Under the pieces are notes generated by a model. It saw only the letters and a program-made list of their open reading frames with translations. It had not been told where the DNA came from and ran no database searches. A program made the translations under genes and the position numbers. Below are positions 1-24,199 of a DNA stretch of 64,000 nt, piece by piece. Position 1 is the stretch's first letter. Every line of letters begins with the position of its first letter. Where the stretch lies: assembly GCA_005784505.1 (NCBI GenBank), contig VCAZ01000147.1, positions 717,898-781,897 on the forward strand. Direction: 5' to 3'. This stretch comes from Bagarius yarrelli. Its lineage: Eukaryota > Chordata > Actinopteri > Siluriformes > Sisoridae.

Positions 1-11696
<11,696 letters not shown>

Positions 11697-11699
11697 TAT

Positions 11700-12400
11700 A
11701 CCCCTAACAGACTACTTATGTTGGCTTTGCTGCTCTTTAGCGTCTCATCTTCTGCTGCATCTTCTAGATAGATTTCCTTAACTTACTTCTTGTTTTCCAG
11801 CCAATTTCACCGCTTTCCTTGCTCCTCCTAACATTAATGGCACTAACTATTCAGTGTGTCTTCGGTTCTTATGCTTCATCCCACATTTATTGGAATCCTA
11901 TTCTACTGCGCTTTCATTTCCTTCTTAACTTTGACTGTTGCCTCTCGTCTTTGGTTTCTTCCTCCTACCGCGTTCCACCCCCTTCGAGGGCATCTTTAAT
12001 TTATTTACTGCCTTGTAACTTTAACTGTCGTCTTTGCGTTCACGTAAAGGACACCCCAGCTGACCTGTGATGCTAGGGAGACCTGCCAACAGGATGGGTC
12101 ATGAGGACAGTGGGAACAAGTAAGCTGTCACATTACAGCCTTCCTCATCACAAACAACAACAGTTACTGTCCTCATTAAAATTTACCATGTCTTACTCAT
12201 GTGGACACTCACTACACAGGACTAATGTCAAAGGGCATGTTCCTTGTCAAACAGTTTGGCAGTGTTTTAACATTAAGAGGAACAACTATAGAACATCAGT
12301 ACATAAGTACTACTAATAAGTAATATTGTTTTTATTTTTAATTTAAAATTAAATGTTATGGAGTTATTAATTATTAAAGGATCCAACTTAAATTTGAGGC
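11700..12400. other. Upstream flank of loxhd1, no gene recognised
   Basis: Unique-looking sequence with pyrimidine-rich plus strand. It probably holds loxhd1 5' untranslated or promoter sequence, but no TATA box or CpG island stands out. Open frames at 11819-12070 and 12101-12316 have no recognisable content. Confidence 0.4.
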
Positions 12401-12409
12401 TCTAGTTAC

Positions 12410-12524
12410 CTTTTACTCTTCTGCAGATCATACAATCCAGCTCTGGTAATCTCTCATCATCATGTCCTCCATCTCTCATACTCCATCCCCCAGATTCTGC
12501 ACCAATAAACATAACCTGCTGGGT
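12410..12524 (-). CDS. Candidate coding exon, gene unassigned
   Basis: On the minus strand a TTTACTTTTAG acceptor is followed by 115 bp open in only one frame (parts: QQVMFIGAESGGWSMRDGG and PELDCMICRR), then a good AAAAG|GTAACT donor. Intron-like AT-rich DNA flanks it, including a (TA)n run at 12572-12634. It lies 0.7 kb upstream of the loxhd1 start codon. Joined through the acceptor-like AG just before loxhd1's ATG exon it would meet a stop, so it is either an untranslated or alternative 5' loxhd1 exon or part of another minus-strand gene. I do not recognise the peptide. Confidence 0.35.
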
Positions 12525-12570
12525 CTAAAAGTAAATTCATATTAATGATATTTTTCATTACAAACACAAT

Positions 12571-12571
<1 letters not shown>

Positions 12572-12634
<63 letters not shown>
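12572..12634. repeat. (TA)n microsatellite
   Basis: About 62 bp of uninterrupted TA repeats. Confidence 0.95.
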
Positions 12635-12640
<6 letters not shown>

Positions 12641-12885
12641 TTATATATTATAAACTCAGGAAATAAAATTTATCTACCTTGTTTTATTTATGAGAATTCT
12701 ATATGTCCATTTCCATATACATTCATGGTTTTAAAGCTGATTTGTGCATTTAAGTGTTACTGTCAAACAAAAAACATATAACCACCAATTCCCAGTTGGT
12801 GGAGACATTTACTCAAAAGTTTTTCAAGCACTATTAAAAAGCTTACTCATTTACAAAATTCTTATCTTGCCATATAGAATGAACA

Positions 12886-13180
12886 CTCATTCATTTATTC
12901 ATTGATTCATCTTCTATATTCACTTATTTCCGAATTCAGGGTCACGGTCTGAGAAGGGGCAAGAGGGATACACCCTGGACAGGTCTCCAGTCCATCAAAG
13001 GGCCACCCGCACACACACACACACACTCAACCTCACTCCTATGGACAATTTAGAATCACCGATCAACCTAACATACATGTATCTGGAGTGGGAGGAACCC
13101 GGAGAACCCAGAGTAAACTCACACAAGCACAGGGAAGAACATGCAAACTCGAACCGAGGACCTTCTTAATGTGAGGCTAT
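12886..13180 (-). mobile_element. SINE (family A), antisense
   Basis: On the minus strand it has the family signature: TTTGCATGTTCTTCCCTGTG, GTGAGTTTACTCTGGGTTCT, ACATGTATGTTAGGTTGATC, CTATAGG-type AGGAGTGAG, then ...GACTGGAGACCTGTCCAGG and an ATGAATCAATGAATAAATGA tail. The tRNA-like head is degraded here. Other copies lie at about 22386, 38503, 40897, 47683, 55655 and 59634. Confidence 0.75.
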
Positions 13181-13489
13181 TTAATTTAATTAAATGTTAA
13201 TGTCTTGTACGTATTATAGCCGAATCCCTGGACATGCCTATGTTGATCACATTTGGAAAAAAAACATTTTTAGGAAACAAATTTAATTCAAACATGAAAA
13301 CATAACATTAACGTTTATAATATTTTAGATATATCATACATGAACTAATTATAGTGTTATGGTTCACTCATCAAAATAAAAATCCATTATCTCAAAATAT
13401 TAAAATATTTTGAAAGATAAAATTGAATGATTTATTATATAGAAAAGTCAAACTTCTAAGTAAAGTATGTTTATTTATGAATATTTGAT

Positions 13490-14090
13490 TGGGGTCAAGG
13501 CACAAATGTCTGTGTCAATGTGGCATAGAATAGAGTCGATTGGCCTGCGGTACTGCTGAGGTGTTGGTTATGGCGGTCTTCAGCTAATCTGTATTGTGGG
13601 GTGTCTTTCATATCCTCTTGACAATGGATCCATACAATAGAACTCCATAGATTCTCGCTAAGGTTCAGGTCAGATGAGCTGGCCGGCCAGTTAAGCACAG
13701 TAATATCACGATCAGTAAACCAGTTCTAAGTAGTTTTGATAGCTTAAAATGCTCTAAAATCTGTATGGAGACGGTTGCTTTGACTTTGAAATGAATAAAA
13801 AACAGGACCAACACCAGCAGTGACTCTCCTCTTTTTCTCCAGACTCTGGGACCTCGATTTCTAAATAAAATGCAAAATGTACTTTCATCTGAAAAGAGGA
13901 CTTTGGACCACTAATTTTGTATTCCAGTTTTTTTTAATTTCTTCATAGCCAAGGTAAGACACTTCTAGCATTGTCTCTGGTCTAGGAGTGGTTTGACACT
14001 GGAAATATAGTCCATTTCCTGGACATGTCTGTGTGTAGTTGCTCTCGATGCCCTGACTCCAGCCTCAGCCCACTCCTTGTGAAGGATGCA
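13490..14090 (-). pseudogene. Tc1-like transposase remnant, broken
   Basis: The minus strand gives, in broken frames, blocks of a fish Tc1/mariner-type transposase in the right order: HKEWAEAGVRASRATTHRHV, VKPLLDQRQC, WSKVLFSDES followed by FCILFRNRGPRVWRKR, then LNWPASSSDLNLSENLW. These cover the DNA-binding-to-catalytic stretch, including part of the DDE region (FSDES and the SDLN/ENLW block). Stops and frameshifts make it non-functional. It abuts a LINE fragment on its 5' side. Confidence 0.75.
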
Positions 14091-14740
14091 TTCCCACCTC
14101 AGAATTGAACACCTGTGACCTACTGTACACCTCACCTCTGTCATGCTCCTCTTATACATGTCCTGCACCACTCTGACATACTTCTCTGCTACTCCTGACT
14201 TCTTCATACAATATCACAGCTCTTTTCTTGGCACTCTGTCATATGTTTCCTCCATGTCTACAAAGACACATTGCAGCTCCCTCTAACCATCTCTGTAATT
14301 CTCCACATTACACATTCTTAGATCAAAAAATGCATCTCTAGTGCCCTATTTTGGGCATGAAGCCATACTGCTGCTCAAAATAAACACTTCCTTATTTAAA
14401 CTAGATTCGAATATTTTTCCCATACTTTTATTTTTATGACTTAATATCTTCATTCCTCTGTAGCTGTTGCAACTCCGCACATCACCCTTGTGATTAAAAA
14501 TCAGCACCCAATCAGTACACTTCTCCATTTATCAGGCAACTTCCACTGCTGTCTCTCCTAGACACTTCCATACCTCCATCCTTAGATTAAACTGTCTTTC
14601 CACCTTCCATGCTCTTGCCTTCCTGATTCCATCCTTACTAATCTTTTATACTTTCTGCTTCACACTGTTCACCTTTTCTATCCGTTTACTCCATCTATCT
14701 GGTTGCTTCCTCGTAAAACACGGCAAGTGGCACTGGCTTA
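14091..14740 (-). mobile_element. LINE reverse-transcriptase fragment, antisense, broken
   Basis: Minus-strand blocks KGDVRSCNSYRGMKILSHK, CVFVDMEETYDRVPRKEL and KKSGVAEKYVRVVQDMYKRS are the central fingers/palm of a fish non-LTR reverse transcriptase (normally YRGIKL, FVDLEKAYDRVPR). Frames are broken between blocks. The element at 2398-3210 carries the C-terminal part of what looks like the same family. Confidence 0.7.
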
Positions 14741-17213
14741 ATGAGGGTCAGAAATGTGTAAAGGGAGTTAGACATTAAATAGTGGATGTTTATTAACTTG
14801 GTCTATCTCCTTCCGACAAGACAGGAGTGCGGCTATAAGTAAGCTTTCTGTTTAAATACTAACTCTGAATGACCTTTCTGTTACATCATGGGCAGCAGTA
14901 AAAAATCTTGTATTATTTACTCCTTTTTTTTACTAGAATTGCCTGCTTTCATATCAGAAATATTGCTTCATTTCTCTCTTATAAAACAACTGTTATAAAA
15001 TAATGTTAGATTAATGTAAATTATGTATTAAAGTAAATAAGCATACTTTATTTAAATCAATTGTAAAGTACTATTGCTGACCTATAAAACACTAAATAAC
15101 AATAAAATAAATAAAATAAAGAGGTCTGGTTCCTCTGTTTTTTTTTCTAAAGTACATACGCATACTTCATTTATATCAATTGTAATGTACTATTGCTGAT
15201 GTATAAGACACTAAATAAAATAAAATAAAGAAGTCTGGTTCCTCTGGTTTCTTCCTTATTTTGTCTCAGGCAGTTTTGTTGCCTCAGTCTTGTTCACTGG
15301 GTAATAAGGTTAGGTTCCTGTTTAAATCTGATTACTCTTAGGGTGTTTTCCTTTGAATCATTTCAGTGATTTTCTATTTGTCAATTCCACCATTGCCTTG
15401 CTTTTAGGTAAAAAAATATTAAATTGATTTTAGTTTAAATACGTTTTTCCGGTAAAAACAGGCATCCACAATAATCAGAGTTTGAAAGCTGAAGTGGATT
15501 TATTTTATAGCTGGAATTTTTTTTTAAATAGGAGGGTTTTACACTGTAGTTGGGCTGGAGATCGCCAATCCAATCTGGCAACCCTGACTCCATTGCTAAG
15601 AAGTTACTCCTGAAAATTATTCATTAACAAAGTTTCACGATGAAGCATCCTGTGTCTCACTCGATAGCTAGTCAGACAGGCGTGTTAGCAGGTGGAGTTG
15701 TCTGATCTACATTATATTTAACAAAACCAGTTTATTGCAGTTGATTTTATTGTATTGTTTTTCTTTACAATATTTGTTATTAATAAGTTTATTTATTTCA
15801 ATTGAAAACATGTAACAAAAAAAATGCGGGGACCTGGAACGAATTAATGGCATTTCAATTCATTTCAATAGGGAAAATTGATTAACCATACAAGTAATTT
15901 TAATTAATTAAACCCATAAACCAAGGCACTAACTGTATTACCAACTGTGCTGGAGGTCACACACCATAATTTGCAATTCAAATCATTAAACAATTATAAG
16001 GTTAAATGGTTAAGGCACTGAGTTGTTGATCTGAAGACCAGAAAGACCTTAAGCCCCACCACCACCAGCCAGCCACTGTTGGGTCCTTGAGCAACACCCT
16101 TAACCCTTCCTGCTCCAGGGGGGCTGTATCATAGCTGACCCTGTGTTCTGACTCCAACTTACTAAGATGGGATGTACGAAGAAAGAATTTCACTGGGCTG
16201 TAAAAAAGTATATGTGACAAAATAAAGGCATTTACATTTTAGTGTAGCACAATTTTCTACAAATATATGGTTTATATTTAAAACTTGAAACATGAAGTAG
16301 TAATTTAGAATGTACAATTTTATGCACACAACTCTTTGCATGTATGTGTAATCTGATTGCAAATAATAATGAAATAAAAACAGATAAGCGCAGGTTCTGT
16401 TGACTTTATATATAACTGAATATGTTTATGAGGATGTTCTGACAGTTTTGTATATATTTATTACCTGTTCAAGCATAAAACATAAAAATCTGATTATTTC
16501 AGAATTTGCCCACTATGAGAGGTAGTTCATAGCTCTGCACAGAAAACATGCCATGAGTCCTAAATTGAGATCACTTTCACATCTTTTTTGCACCTGAATG
16601 CACCTTTAAAAAACACATTTTACACACTTTGTAACGCAATAACTTGAGAAGTTTTTTTCAAATACTTATTTTCTCTTACTTAAGTCATATTTTTTTTCAG
16701 TACTTCTATTTTTCAGTACTTTACATTTGTCTCTTCACCTCTGTCCAAAAGTTTTTTAAAATACCACTGACATATTTAAGTTTAATAATTTCCCCAAGAT
16801 GGGCGGTGAATGTGTCCTTATAAAACTTGTGATTACAGTCTCCAGTACTACGTTGATGTTTAAATTGACTATAGAAACTTGAACATTTAACACTTAACTA
16901 TATTTTATAACTGTTTACTGGGACAAAAAAAACCTGGACAGCTAAATAACTATACATTTTAATTTACTTCCTTCTTCGAGTTATTTGAAGCAGAAGTCAT
17001 GAGTCTGAGACTTTGATTTAGCAAACTCAGCAGTCGTACACACTGCACAGGAACTAAAAACTGTTTAACTTCCTTATGCATGCTCTGTGGCTAGTCTATA
17101 CAGTACAAAGACTGCAAGGCAACTTAATCTTGCAGAAATAGTGCATATTAGCATAAGGAAGATCAGTATGACCTACTGAGGGGTAAATTGAAGCAGGATT
17201 ATGGGTTAGAGCA
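14741..17213. other. Intergenic, repeats only
   Basis: No gene recognised. It contains two near-repeats (about 15000-15120 and 15140-15235) with the shared motif TTTATATCAATTGTAA / AGGTCTGGTTCCTCTG, a fragment of the LINE tail described at 33618 (TTTCTTCCTTATTTTGTCTCAGGCAG, about 15240-15370), and the family C SINE at 16001-16229. Confidence 0.5.
16001..16229 (+). mobile_element. SINE (family C), full-length-like
   Basis: tRNA-like head GTTAAATGGTTAAGGCACTG, a middle with CTCCAGGGGGGCTGTATCATAGC, and a tail ...AAGAATTTCACTGGGCTG... ATGTGACAAAATAAAGGC. The copy at 5532-5728 is the same family in antisense. Confidence 0.75.
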
Positions 17214-17394
17214 GAGGGTGGGCAATCTCGGTCCTGGGGAGCGGTGTTCTGCAAGGCAACAGCAAATCTACCTGTAAGTTTTAAGTCTACCTAGCAAGAT
17301 CTTGATTAGTTGGTTCAGGTGTGTTTGATTAGGGTTGGAGCTAAACTCTGCAGGACACCCCGACCCTCCAGAAGCGAGATTGCCCACTGCTGAG
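17210..17394. mobile_element. hAT-type MITE with inverted ends and target duplication
   Basis: About 180 bp. The left end GGTGGGCAATCTCGGTCCTGG pairs with the right end, which on the other strand reads AGTGGGCAATCTCGCTTCTGG. The flanks GGTTAGAG and AGTTAGAG look like an 8-bp target duplication with one change, the size expected for hAT insertions. It has no coding capacity. Confidence 0.8.
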
Positions 17395-17961
17395 TTAGAG
17401 TATTAAAATAGTTGATCGATACTGTTTGCTTCTTTTGGTAAAATATTCATAAAAATTAGAACCGTACAAATAAATCACAAAAAATTTATTTTTTCTATTT
17501 TTATTATAAAGAATGTACAATACATAGTATGATTAGAATAAATGAACACAATCATAAAGTTTATTCACACATATTCTAGTAATAATGAGCCTCCCGTTCA
17601 CATGACATACACATTCTTTTGCAGAAAATTTTTTATGTGCATCAACCCGCTTAATGAGGCTTAAATTTGAGGCACATTGCAGCTCACATTTATTTATGCA
17701 AGAAAATAGCATTTCTTTGGTATAAGGTAAAGGATTGGTTGGCAGAGTATTTTTCTGATCAGGCATGTAACCAGTTTAGACCCGACTAAAAAACAAGGGT
17801 ATCAATATTGTATGTAGTGTATCAATATGTGATAAGTTTATATGCTCTTTATATGCAGTATAAAAAGCATATAAACATTTTAAACATTTTACTTATGGAT
17901 GCAAATCGGTTTACAAAATGTCATTGAATTAACGAATTAAATACTTTTTTTCCCAGGAAAA

Positions 17962-20900
17962 TTACGATGTTAATTTCATTTTAGGATCTGATTCTTTCGG
18001 GCTTGATGGATGACTTGTGTGGGTAACAGTGCATGTTTCTGCCTCACTCTCTGAACTGCTCCTGTTGCCGAGGTGTTTGGAGGAATATGAAGAGGATCCA
18101 ATGCGACCTGAGTTGCAGGTGTCTTTCAAGGGCTCAGTTATTACAGAGAGATAAAATAATGTCTGTGAGGGGCTTCTCACCTCCCTCATATTCCGGGACA
18201 CAAGTGATAGCGAGTCTTTGCAGATAATAGATGTCACTCGTTGTTGTCCAATTTCCAGCCAGTGAAAACTGGCCTGTTTTTGCTGCCCACGTGTAATAAA
18301 CTTGCAAAACAGATAATTAATGTTTTTAGTGAGTTTGATGAGGACGGCTTTCCGGAGTAATATGTAGATCCAAGGATCTAGAATGGGGTTAATTGAAGCA
18401 AAACGTATAGCCAAAAGATCTGGGTTTTTGTCCAAACGTTTCTCCACTGGGATCTTATATATTTGGTTAATGAACACCTGCACCTATAGAAAAAATGGTG
18501 AAGAATTACATGGGTTTATCATGAAAGCAAGCAAGAACATAAAAAACCAGAAAAACATAGATTGCATCATCATTTGATCTACATATGAACATTTTGGCCA
18601 CTACTCATTAAAAAAACATTATTTAAAACCCAAAAGATTTAGGTTTTAGACTGAAGCTTTACCTTCAGTCCTGGAATTTGTCTGGTCAGCAGTTTGACAC
18701 ACCCCGATCCGAGTATTAGGCCATGAATTAAATCATGTAGATGCAGTAGGGGGCAACTGCACACGGGGTGGGAAATCCAATCGAACCCACTTGTTTCGAG
18801 TATAAATTTTTTTTTCTACTACAAACTAAATTATTTTAGGTAGTACTATAAGGAACGTTCCAGATCTACAGCATACACATCCATACATAGCTTTCTGTTT
18901 GCGTTATGCGTTTTCTTTAACACTGTCATGTTTGTCATGTTTCTTCAATCACAACTGGTCAATTTCAGAGGCTTATGCATTTAAAACACAACCTTCAAAT
19001 ATCCTGTTTTGTTCTTTGTGTTTTATTGCCAAAATGATTTGGGTTATTTACTTTCAAAGCACAGAAAATACTATAAATATGGATTATAGATTCTTTGGAA
19101 GTGATAATAGAGCTGGCAAATGACCCAGATGTGCTTAATCAATGACACACAAACATGTGAAATGCTTTACATTTGATTTGTAAACAGAATATCAGCTTTG
19201 GCACTGAAAATGCTGAGTTGTATTGAGCATGTTACCGAACCGACACCCCGACTGAACCTGGTTTCTGCCAATGTTTTTACCTTCATTCTATCCCCGATGG
19301 AGTTTTAGTTTCCTGCCGTTGTCGCCTTTGACTTGCTTAGTTGGGGACTTTTAATTTACAGATATTAATAAAACTGAACTCAGTAAATAGTTCACTCTAT
19401 TGTCTTTTTTGATGTGATTCTGTAAAGTTGTTTTGAGACACTCTTAAAGTGCTATATAAATAAAGGGGACTTGACTTGACTTGACAACATGTTACAAATG
19501 AAAGAAGATCATTAACAGGTGTTTTGTGTGATCTGTAAGTTTTTATGCTTTTTATTATTATTTCATTAAAGTATTATTGTTTTTTTAAATCTAGAACCTT
19601 TAAGGCAACTAACAAAGTCAGAAAATACTTGAAATTGTTACTCTTTGGTCGGACATTGGTTCAGGAACTTATAATAAACTTCTATCTTGCTGTTTATTAA
19701 TAGGGTTTATTAATAGATAATACATTTAGGGATAAGCTAAGGATTATAGGAACTAAGATATCACCATAAGATGCAAGATATTAATATGTTCTTTACAAAT
19801 ATCAATAAACCACCAATATGATAGTAATATGCTAAGTGTTTGTGTTATGTCTTAAATCCACTTTCCTCTTGGCTGAAAAAAACGGACGTTACCTACAGCA
19901 CATTGCTATTATAAACACATACTGTAATCTATAATATTGTCTCTAGACCAGTTAGTGATTATTTCTCCCCAGGACCTTTTGCCAATTTGATATTAATTAA
20001 CTACATCTTAACTATTATTTTGTGCAATTTGTATAATTGAAAACTCCAACTGTAACTTGTGAGATGGAAATAATATATCAATGTTAGATCCTCAGTTAAT
20101 TTGGGTGTTTTCAGAAAGAAAATGTCAGCTAAACCCAAGACCTAAAAGAAAGTGATTATTTATAATGGATGAACTCTAAAAATCTTCATTATTGTCATCG
20201 ATAATTTATTTTACTTAATAAACATCTAAATATTAATGCTAGCTAATATCATTTAAAGTAATTTTTAATTAAAAGACATTTGTCCTTATTTTGTTTTGGC
20301 TATGATTTTGTTAACTTTTTTTTATTTTAAAATATTTTACTTGTTTATATTACAGGTCATATGAGATCAGACAACATGGAAATGTAAGTATTGCCTTTTA
20401 AACGCTGAGAAAAAAAGAAAGAAAATTCCTAAATACATTATTTGACCATCTTTGGTCACTGCTGATGTAGAAACAGTAGTGTTGTTTTTTCTCTTTCATA
20501 TCAACACAAAAAAAAAGCTTTCGTGTTCTGAGATTGACTATAAGGAAACCTAAAAGTACTACGCTCCGGAATATTCTGGAAATCTAATCAAATAAATTTA
20601 TGTTGATTTATTTGTTTTTAATTTCGTAAAAAGACTCTTGAGAAACAACATAAATGTTTTATACTGAGATTTACCTTCATGTGGTGTTTAGTTACCAATA
20701 AATCAGAAAATTATATGGAGCTATAATTTGTTTTTTGTGGCACATTTATGGCTGTGGAAAAAAGTTTACTTTACTACAAATGGTTCAATAAACACTAAAA
20801 TCATTGACAAGGTTGATGTTTTGTGTGTTTAGGTAAAAAGATATATTGGTCTACACTTATTAAAACCCTAAATCGGAAAGTCCCCAAAACAGATATAATA

Positions 20901-21856
20901 GTATAATTCAGATGTTGTTGGGTTTATACATTCGGTAAGAGTTATAAATGTTCAATAAGGTTCTCTTTTCCCAATGTAACCACTTCAGCAAACAAAAATT
21001 TCTCCAAAGATCCTGTTTCACGGTGTACTATTAAGTTGTGCTTCATGGATGAAATACTGATGGATAAAATACTCACAACAAGAGGGATGGAGCAGACGAG
21101 CACCACGGCAGATGTGGCGATGAGCAGCACGACCATGTGGATCTCAGCTCCTGCCAAGCGCCTACAGCTGCGCTTTCTGCCAACCTCCGTGCCTCTTCCC
21201 TGATCGCTGCCCAGCGACATCCTTCGCACAAACCTGCGGTGCATCCGCATCAGTGCGCAACACACTGCCACATTGCAGATAACTGTAGCCAGAATAAGGA
21301 CAAAACTCACACCGGCGTACATATACGAAAAGGCGGCATGTATATTCTCTGTGGTTCTCCAATCTAGGAAGCACCATGTCTCCGGATACTGTTTAATGAC
21401 CCGACCGAAACCCAAACTCGGTAGAGCGCAGAAAACACCGTTGGAGACGTAGATGGCGACCAGCGTGGCGCCTGCCAGTTTCTGGTTAACGTAGTCGTTG
21501 TAAAAGTATGCGTGGTTTATGGCCACATATCTCTCCACCGACATGGCACAGATGATGCTCAGGCCAGCCAAAGAAAAAAAGAGCAGGACAAATCCGAAAT
21601 ACTGACACAGAGGCTCTCCGGCCGGCCAAGAACCTTTTACATACGTGACAATAGTGACAGGACTCGCAAGAACCGTGCCCAAAAGATCCGTGACCGCGAG
21701 GCCGCACACCAGCGTGTAAAAGATTGTCCCCTTCTGCTCTTTCCTGGATTTACACAGCACGACGATGGCGATTAAGTTGCTGACCACACCAAAGATAAAC
21801 ATGACCACTGGAACGGTTGGTTCTATCTTTAATTGTGAAATCGTGCCGTTGTACAT
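17962..21856 (-). CDS. ptger4: Prostaglandin E2 receptor EP4 subtype, two coding exons
   Basis: Seven-helix Gs-coupled prostanoid receptor: binds PGE2 and raises cAMP (family knowledge). Coding exons are 21856-21077 (260 residues) and 18483-17962 (173 residues plus stop), joined in phase 0 as ...CSIPLV|VQVFINQIY, the conserved prostanoid-receptor intron position at the end of TM6. Visible landmarks: N-glycosylation site NGT at residue 3; TM1-TM2 VVLCKSRKEQKGTIFYTLVC; SVERYVAINHAYFYN after TM3 (prostanoid variant of DRY); ETWCFLDW in the second extracellular loop; TM7 with the ligand-binding Arg in LLAIRFASINPILDPWIYI; a long Ser/Thr-rich tail ending SSPKESDPKMKLTS. Length is 433 residues against 488 in human. 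An open frame runs past the donor to 20942 but loses homology. Identity to EP4 is clear; which teleost ptger4 copy (a, b or c) is not. Confidence 0.93.
18484..21076 (-). other. ptger4: ptger4 intron
   Basis: A 2.6-kb intron bounded by GTGAGT (21076-21071) and CTATAG (18489-18484). It has no recognisable gene. A LINE-tail-like stretch (AAAGTGCTATATAAATAAAG then repeated GACTT) lies near 19447-19490. Confidence 0.7.
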
Positions 21857-22160
21857 TCTGGAGGCTCCTGTTCTGGTTTACGAAACTCCGCCGGTGAGCT
21901 CGGGCATGTTTTTCTTCCGAAAGTACCCAGATTTTACGCACAACAAAAGTAGTCTTTGCGAAGCTGGACTAGTAAATTAATCAATTGCGTGGTAAACCCC
22001 CCCCCAAAAAACCCCCAAAAAACAGAAAACTCACCAAAAAACACCGTATAACATTTCTTCCATTCTTTTATTTAGACGCACGAGAGTTAGTTAGGCGCAG
22101 GCGCGATGGAGGAGTGTATAGAAGTCTTTGGTTGTTTTAGGTTTGCCCCGCCTCTGTTTT
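21857..22160 (-). promoter_or_regulatory. Probable ptger4 5' UTR/promoter region
   Basis: This is the stretch upstream of the ptger4 start codon. It is richer in C, G and CpG than the surroundings (for example GGCGCAGGCGCGATGG near 22095). No TATA box is obvious. An untranslated exon here is possible but not proven. Confidence 0.4.
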
Positions 22161-22385
22161 TCTGTCTCTACATCTATACAAACCCATATTAATAATGATA
22201 GGCTATAAATAGTCTAATTATCAAGGCAGTTATACAAACTATATAACTTAAAAAGAATTGTTTAAGTTACATACTAATAGATTAGATTGTAACCTTGGAT
22301 TGAATTAAAGATGGAGGGATTAATGGTAACTCTGGTCAGGTATGATTATACAGTGGATTCTGTTGCAAACAGGTGTATTTTCGAT

Positions 22386-22625
22386 GGTGGCTTAGGGGTT
22401 AACACTGTTGACTCACAGCAAGAAGATCCCGGGTTTCGATTCCCTGCAGGGGTCTTTCTTTGTGGAGTTTGCATGTTCTTGTCGTGCTTGTGTGAGTTTA
22501 TTCTGGGTTCTCCGGTTTCCTCCCACAAAGCAAAAACATGTATGTTAGATTGATTGGTGATTCTAAACTGCCCATAGGAGTGAGTGTGAGTGTGTGTTTT
22601 CCTGTGATAGACTGGCGACATTAAC
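22386..22625 (+). mobile_element. SINE (family A)
   Basis: Head GGTGGCTTAGGGGTTAACAC with the B-box-like GGGTTTCGATTCCCTG, then GTGGAGTTTGCATGTTC, TCCGGTTTCCTCCCACA, ACATGTATGTTAGATTGATT and AGGAGTGAGTGTG. It is truncated at the 3' side. Confidence 0.8.
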
Positions 22626-22629
22626 TGTA

Positions 22630-23900
22630 TTATATAAAAAATACATATATATATAATGAAACAACAAAACAAAATACAGGACAGAAATTACATATTTTCT
22701 ATAATGAGAATTTATGCAATGAATAATTGTGACACCAGAATGACTATCATTAAGTTTTTTTGAATAAACTTCATTAGATCCACATGTGCATACATTTCAA
22801 ATAAGCAAGAATAAGTTGCTTGAAAAGCCTTGTAGCAATGCATGTGCAAGCTCTGAATTGGAGTTGTTCAGGCTTGTTGTCTTTGCTTACCCTGGAACAG
22901 GCATGATAAAGAGGTTCCTGAAAAAAAACCCTATGCAGTCATTTAAAAGGGGTGTTAAGAAGAAGTCCAAGATAAACACAGTGCTGTAGAAATAGACAGA
23001 CAAACCGTGAAATGAGTGCCATTGACACAATTAGCTGCCAAATACAAAATGATCTCATGCCCAAAATAAAAACCCTGAAAAACTCATGTTGACATGAAAT
23101 TGAGGGAAAGTTCTGCAGTGTTGTGACATGGTACGGCATGCTGTATGCACTCCCAGTAAAGTGTTCAATTACTGAGGTATGCTAGACAAACTGAATGCTG
23201 AGTTTTTGGCTTCACAAATTATTGTTCTGTCAACCGTCAATTATATAAGAAAGTGAACAAGCGAATAAATCCTCAATAAACCAGCCTAAACAGAATATTC
23301 ATGCATGAGAAACCTTTCACCTTTAACTCTTGTCAGATTGAAATGTACTAATCATTGGTTTCATAGCATGTGACAGTGTTAGGCATAAGTGTCAGAAAAT
23401 ATATGGGAAAATTACAGAAAAAAAAAAAAAGAACATCTTAAAACCACAGTTATGCAGCGTTTTAAACGTTTATTGTTATGGATGTTATCACCTTAACAGT
23501 GAGCCAAGCTTAATTTTGAAAGGTAAGAGCTTTCAGTTTATCATTGCATTTTGCCATAGGCTATTCTATTTATAAGCTTAACAGCTACCAAGAACAGGGA
23601 ACAATCATTCCTTTGTCGTAGTCTACATGTGAGGACACATTTGTTGGCTGGTTGGTAAAGTGTATAATAATAGTTCCCATTCCTGTTTTTAACCTGTGGT
23701 TGTTGGTCTTTGAAATGATCATCTATTTCTTTGCTTTTATGCATTATAATGTTTGCATGGTGCACTTCAAAGAGTTCAATGCGAAATAACCAAAATGTTA
23801 TTTAAAAATAACACAAATGTGTGTGTTTAAAACTTATAAAGCTAATTTTCCAAGTCAGTAAAAAAGAAATTTGAGTGAAATGTTTTAAAATACTTAATAC
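22630..23900. other. Intergenic, nothing recognised
   Basis: AT-rich sequence without identifiable genes or repeats. Short open frames (22786-22989, 23541-23765) have no recognisable content. Confidence 0.4.
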
Positions 23901-23902
23901 TT

Positions 23903-24100
23903 GGGGGAAAGTGGTAGCACAATGGTTAAAATGTTGTACTGCTAATTGGAAGATCGGGGTTTGATTCCCAGCACCACCAAGTACAACCAAGTTGCTACCA
24001 CATTCCCTTAACTCCCAATTGCTTAGTTGTATAAAAGAGATGAATGTAAAACGCTCTGAATAAGGACGTCTGCCAAATGCGGTAAATGTAAAAAATGTAA
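23903..24100 (+). mobile_element. SINE (family B)
   Basis: Head GTGGTAGCACAATGGTTAAA, B box GGTTTGATTCCCA, TTGTATAAAAGAGATGAATG and tail GTAAAACGCTCTGAATAAGG / ACGTCTGCCAAATGCGG. Confidence 0.85.
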
Positions 24101-24199
24101 ATATAAGACAAGGTGATCTTGAGCTTTATTATCAGCAAAGATGGAGGTACGGATGGAGATAAAAAACAGCACAATTTATTATCATACATGTGTAATATT

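Noticed and set aside
15000..15235. Two similar AT-rich blocks as a possible regulatory duplication
   Set aside because: They look like a short tandem duplication of intergenic sequence (shared TATATCAATTGTAA and GGTCTGGTTCCTCTG); nothing points to function.
20942..21076. Extension of the ptger4 first exon to a 304-residue protein
   Set aside because: Homology stops exactly at the GTGAGT donor at 21076, and the conserved TM6 and TM7 continue in the exon at 18483-17962.
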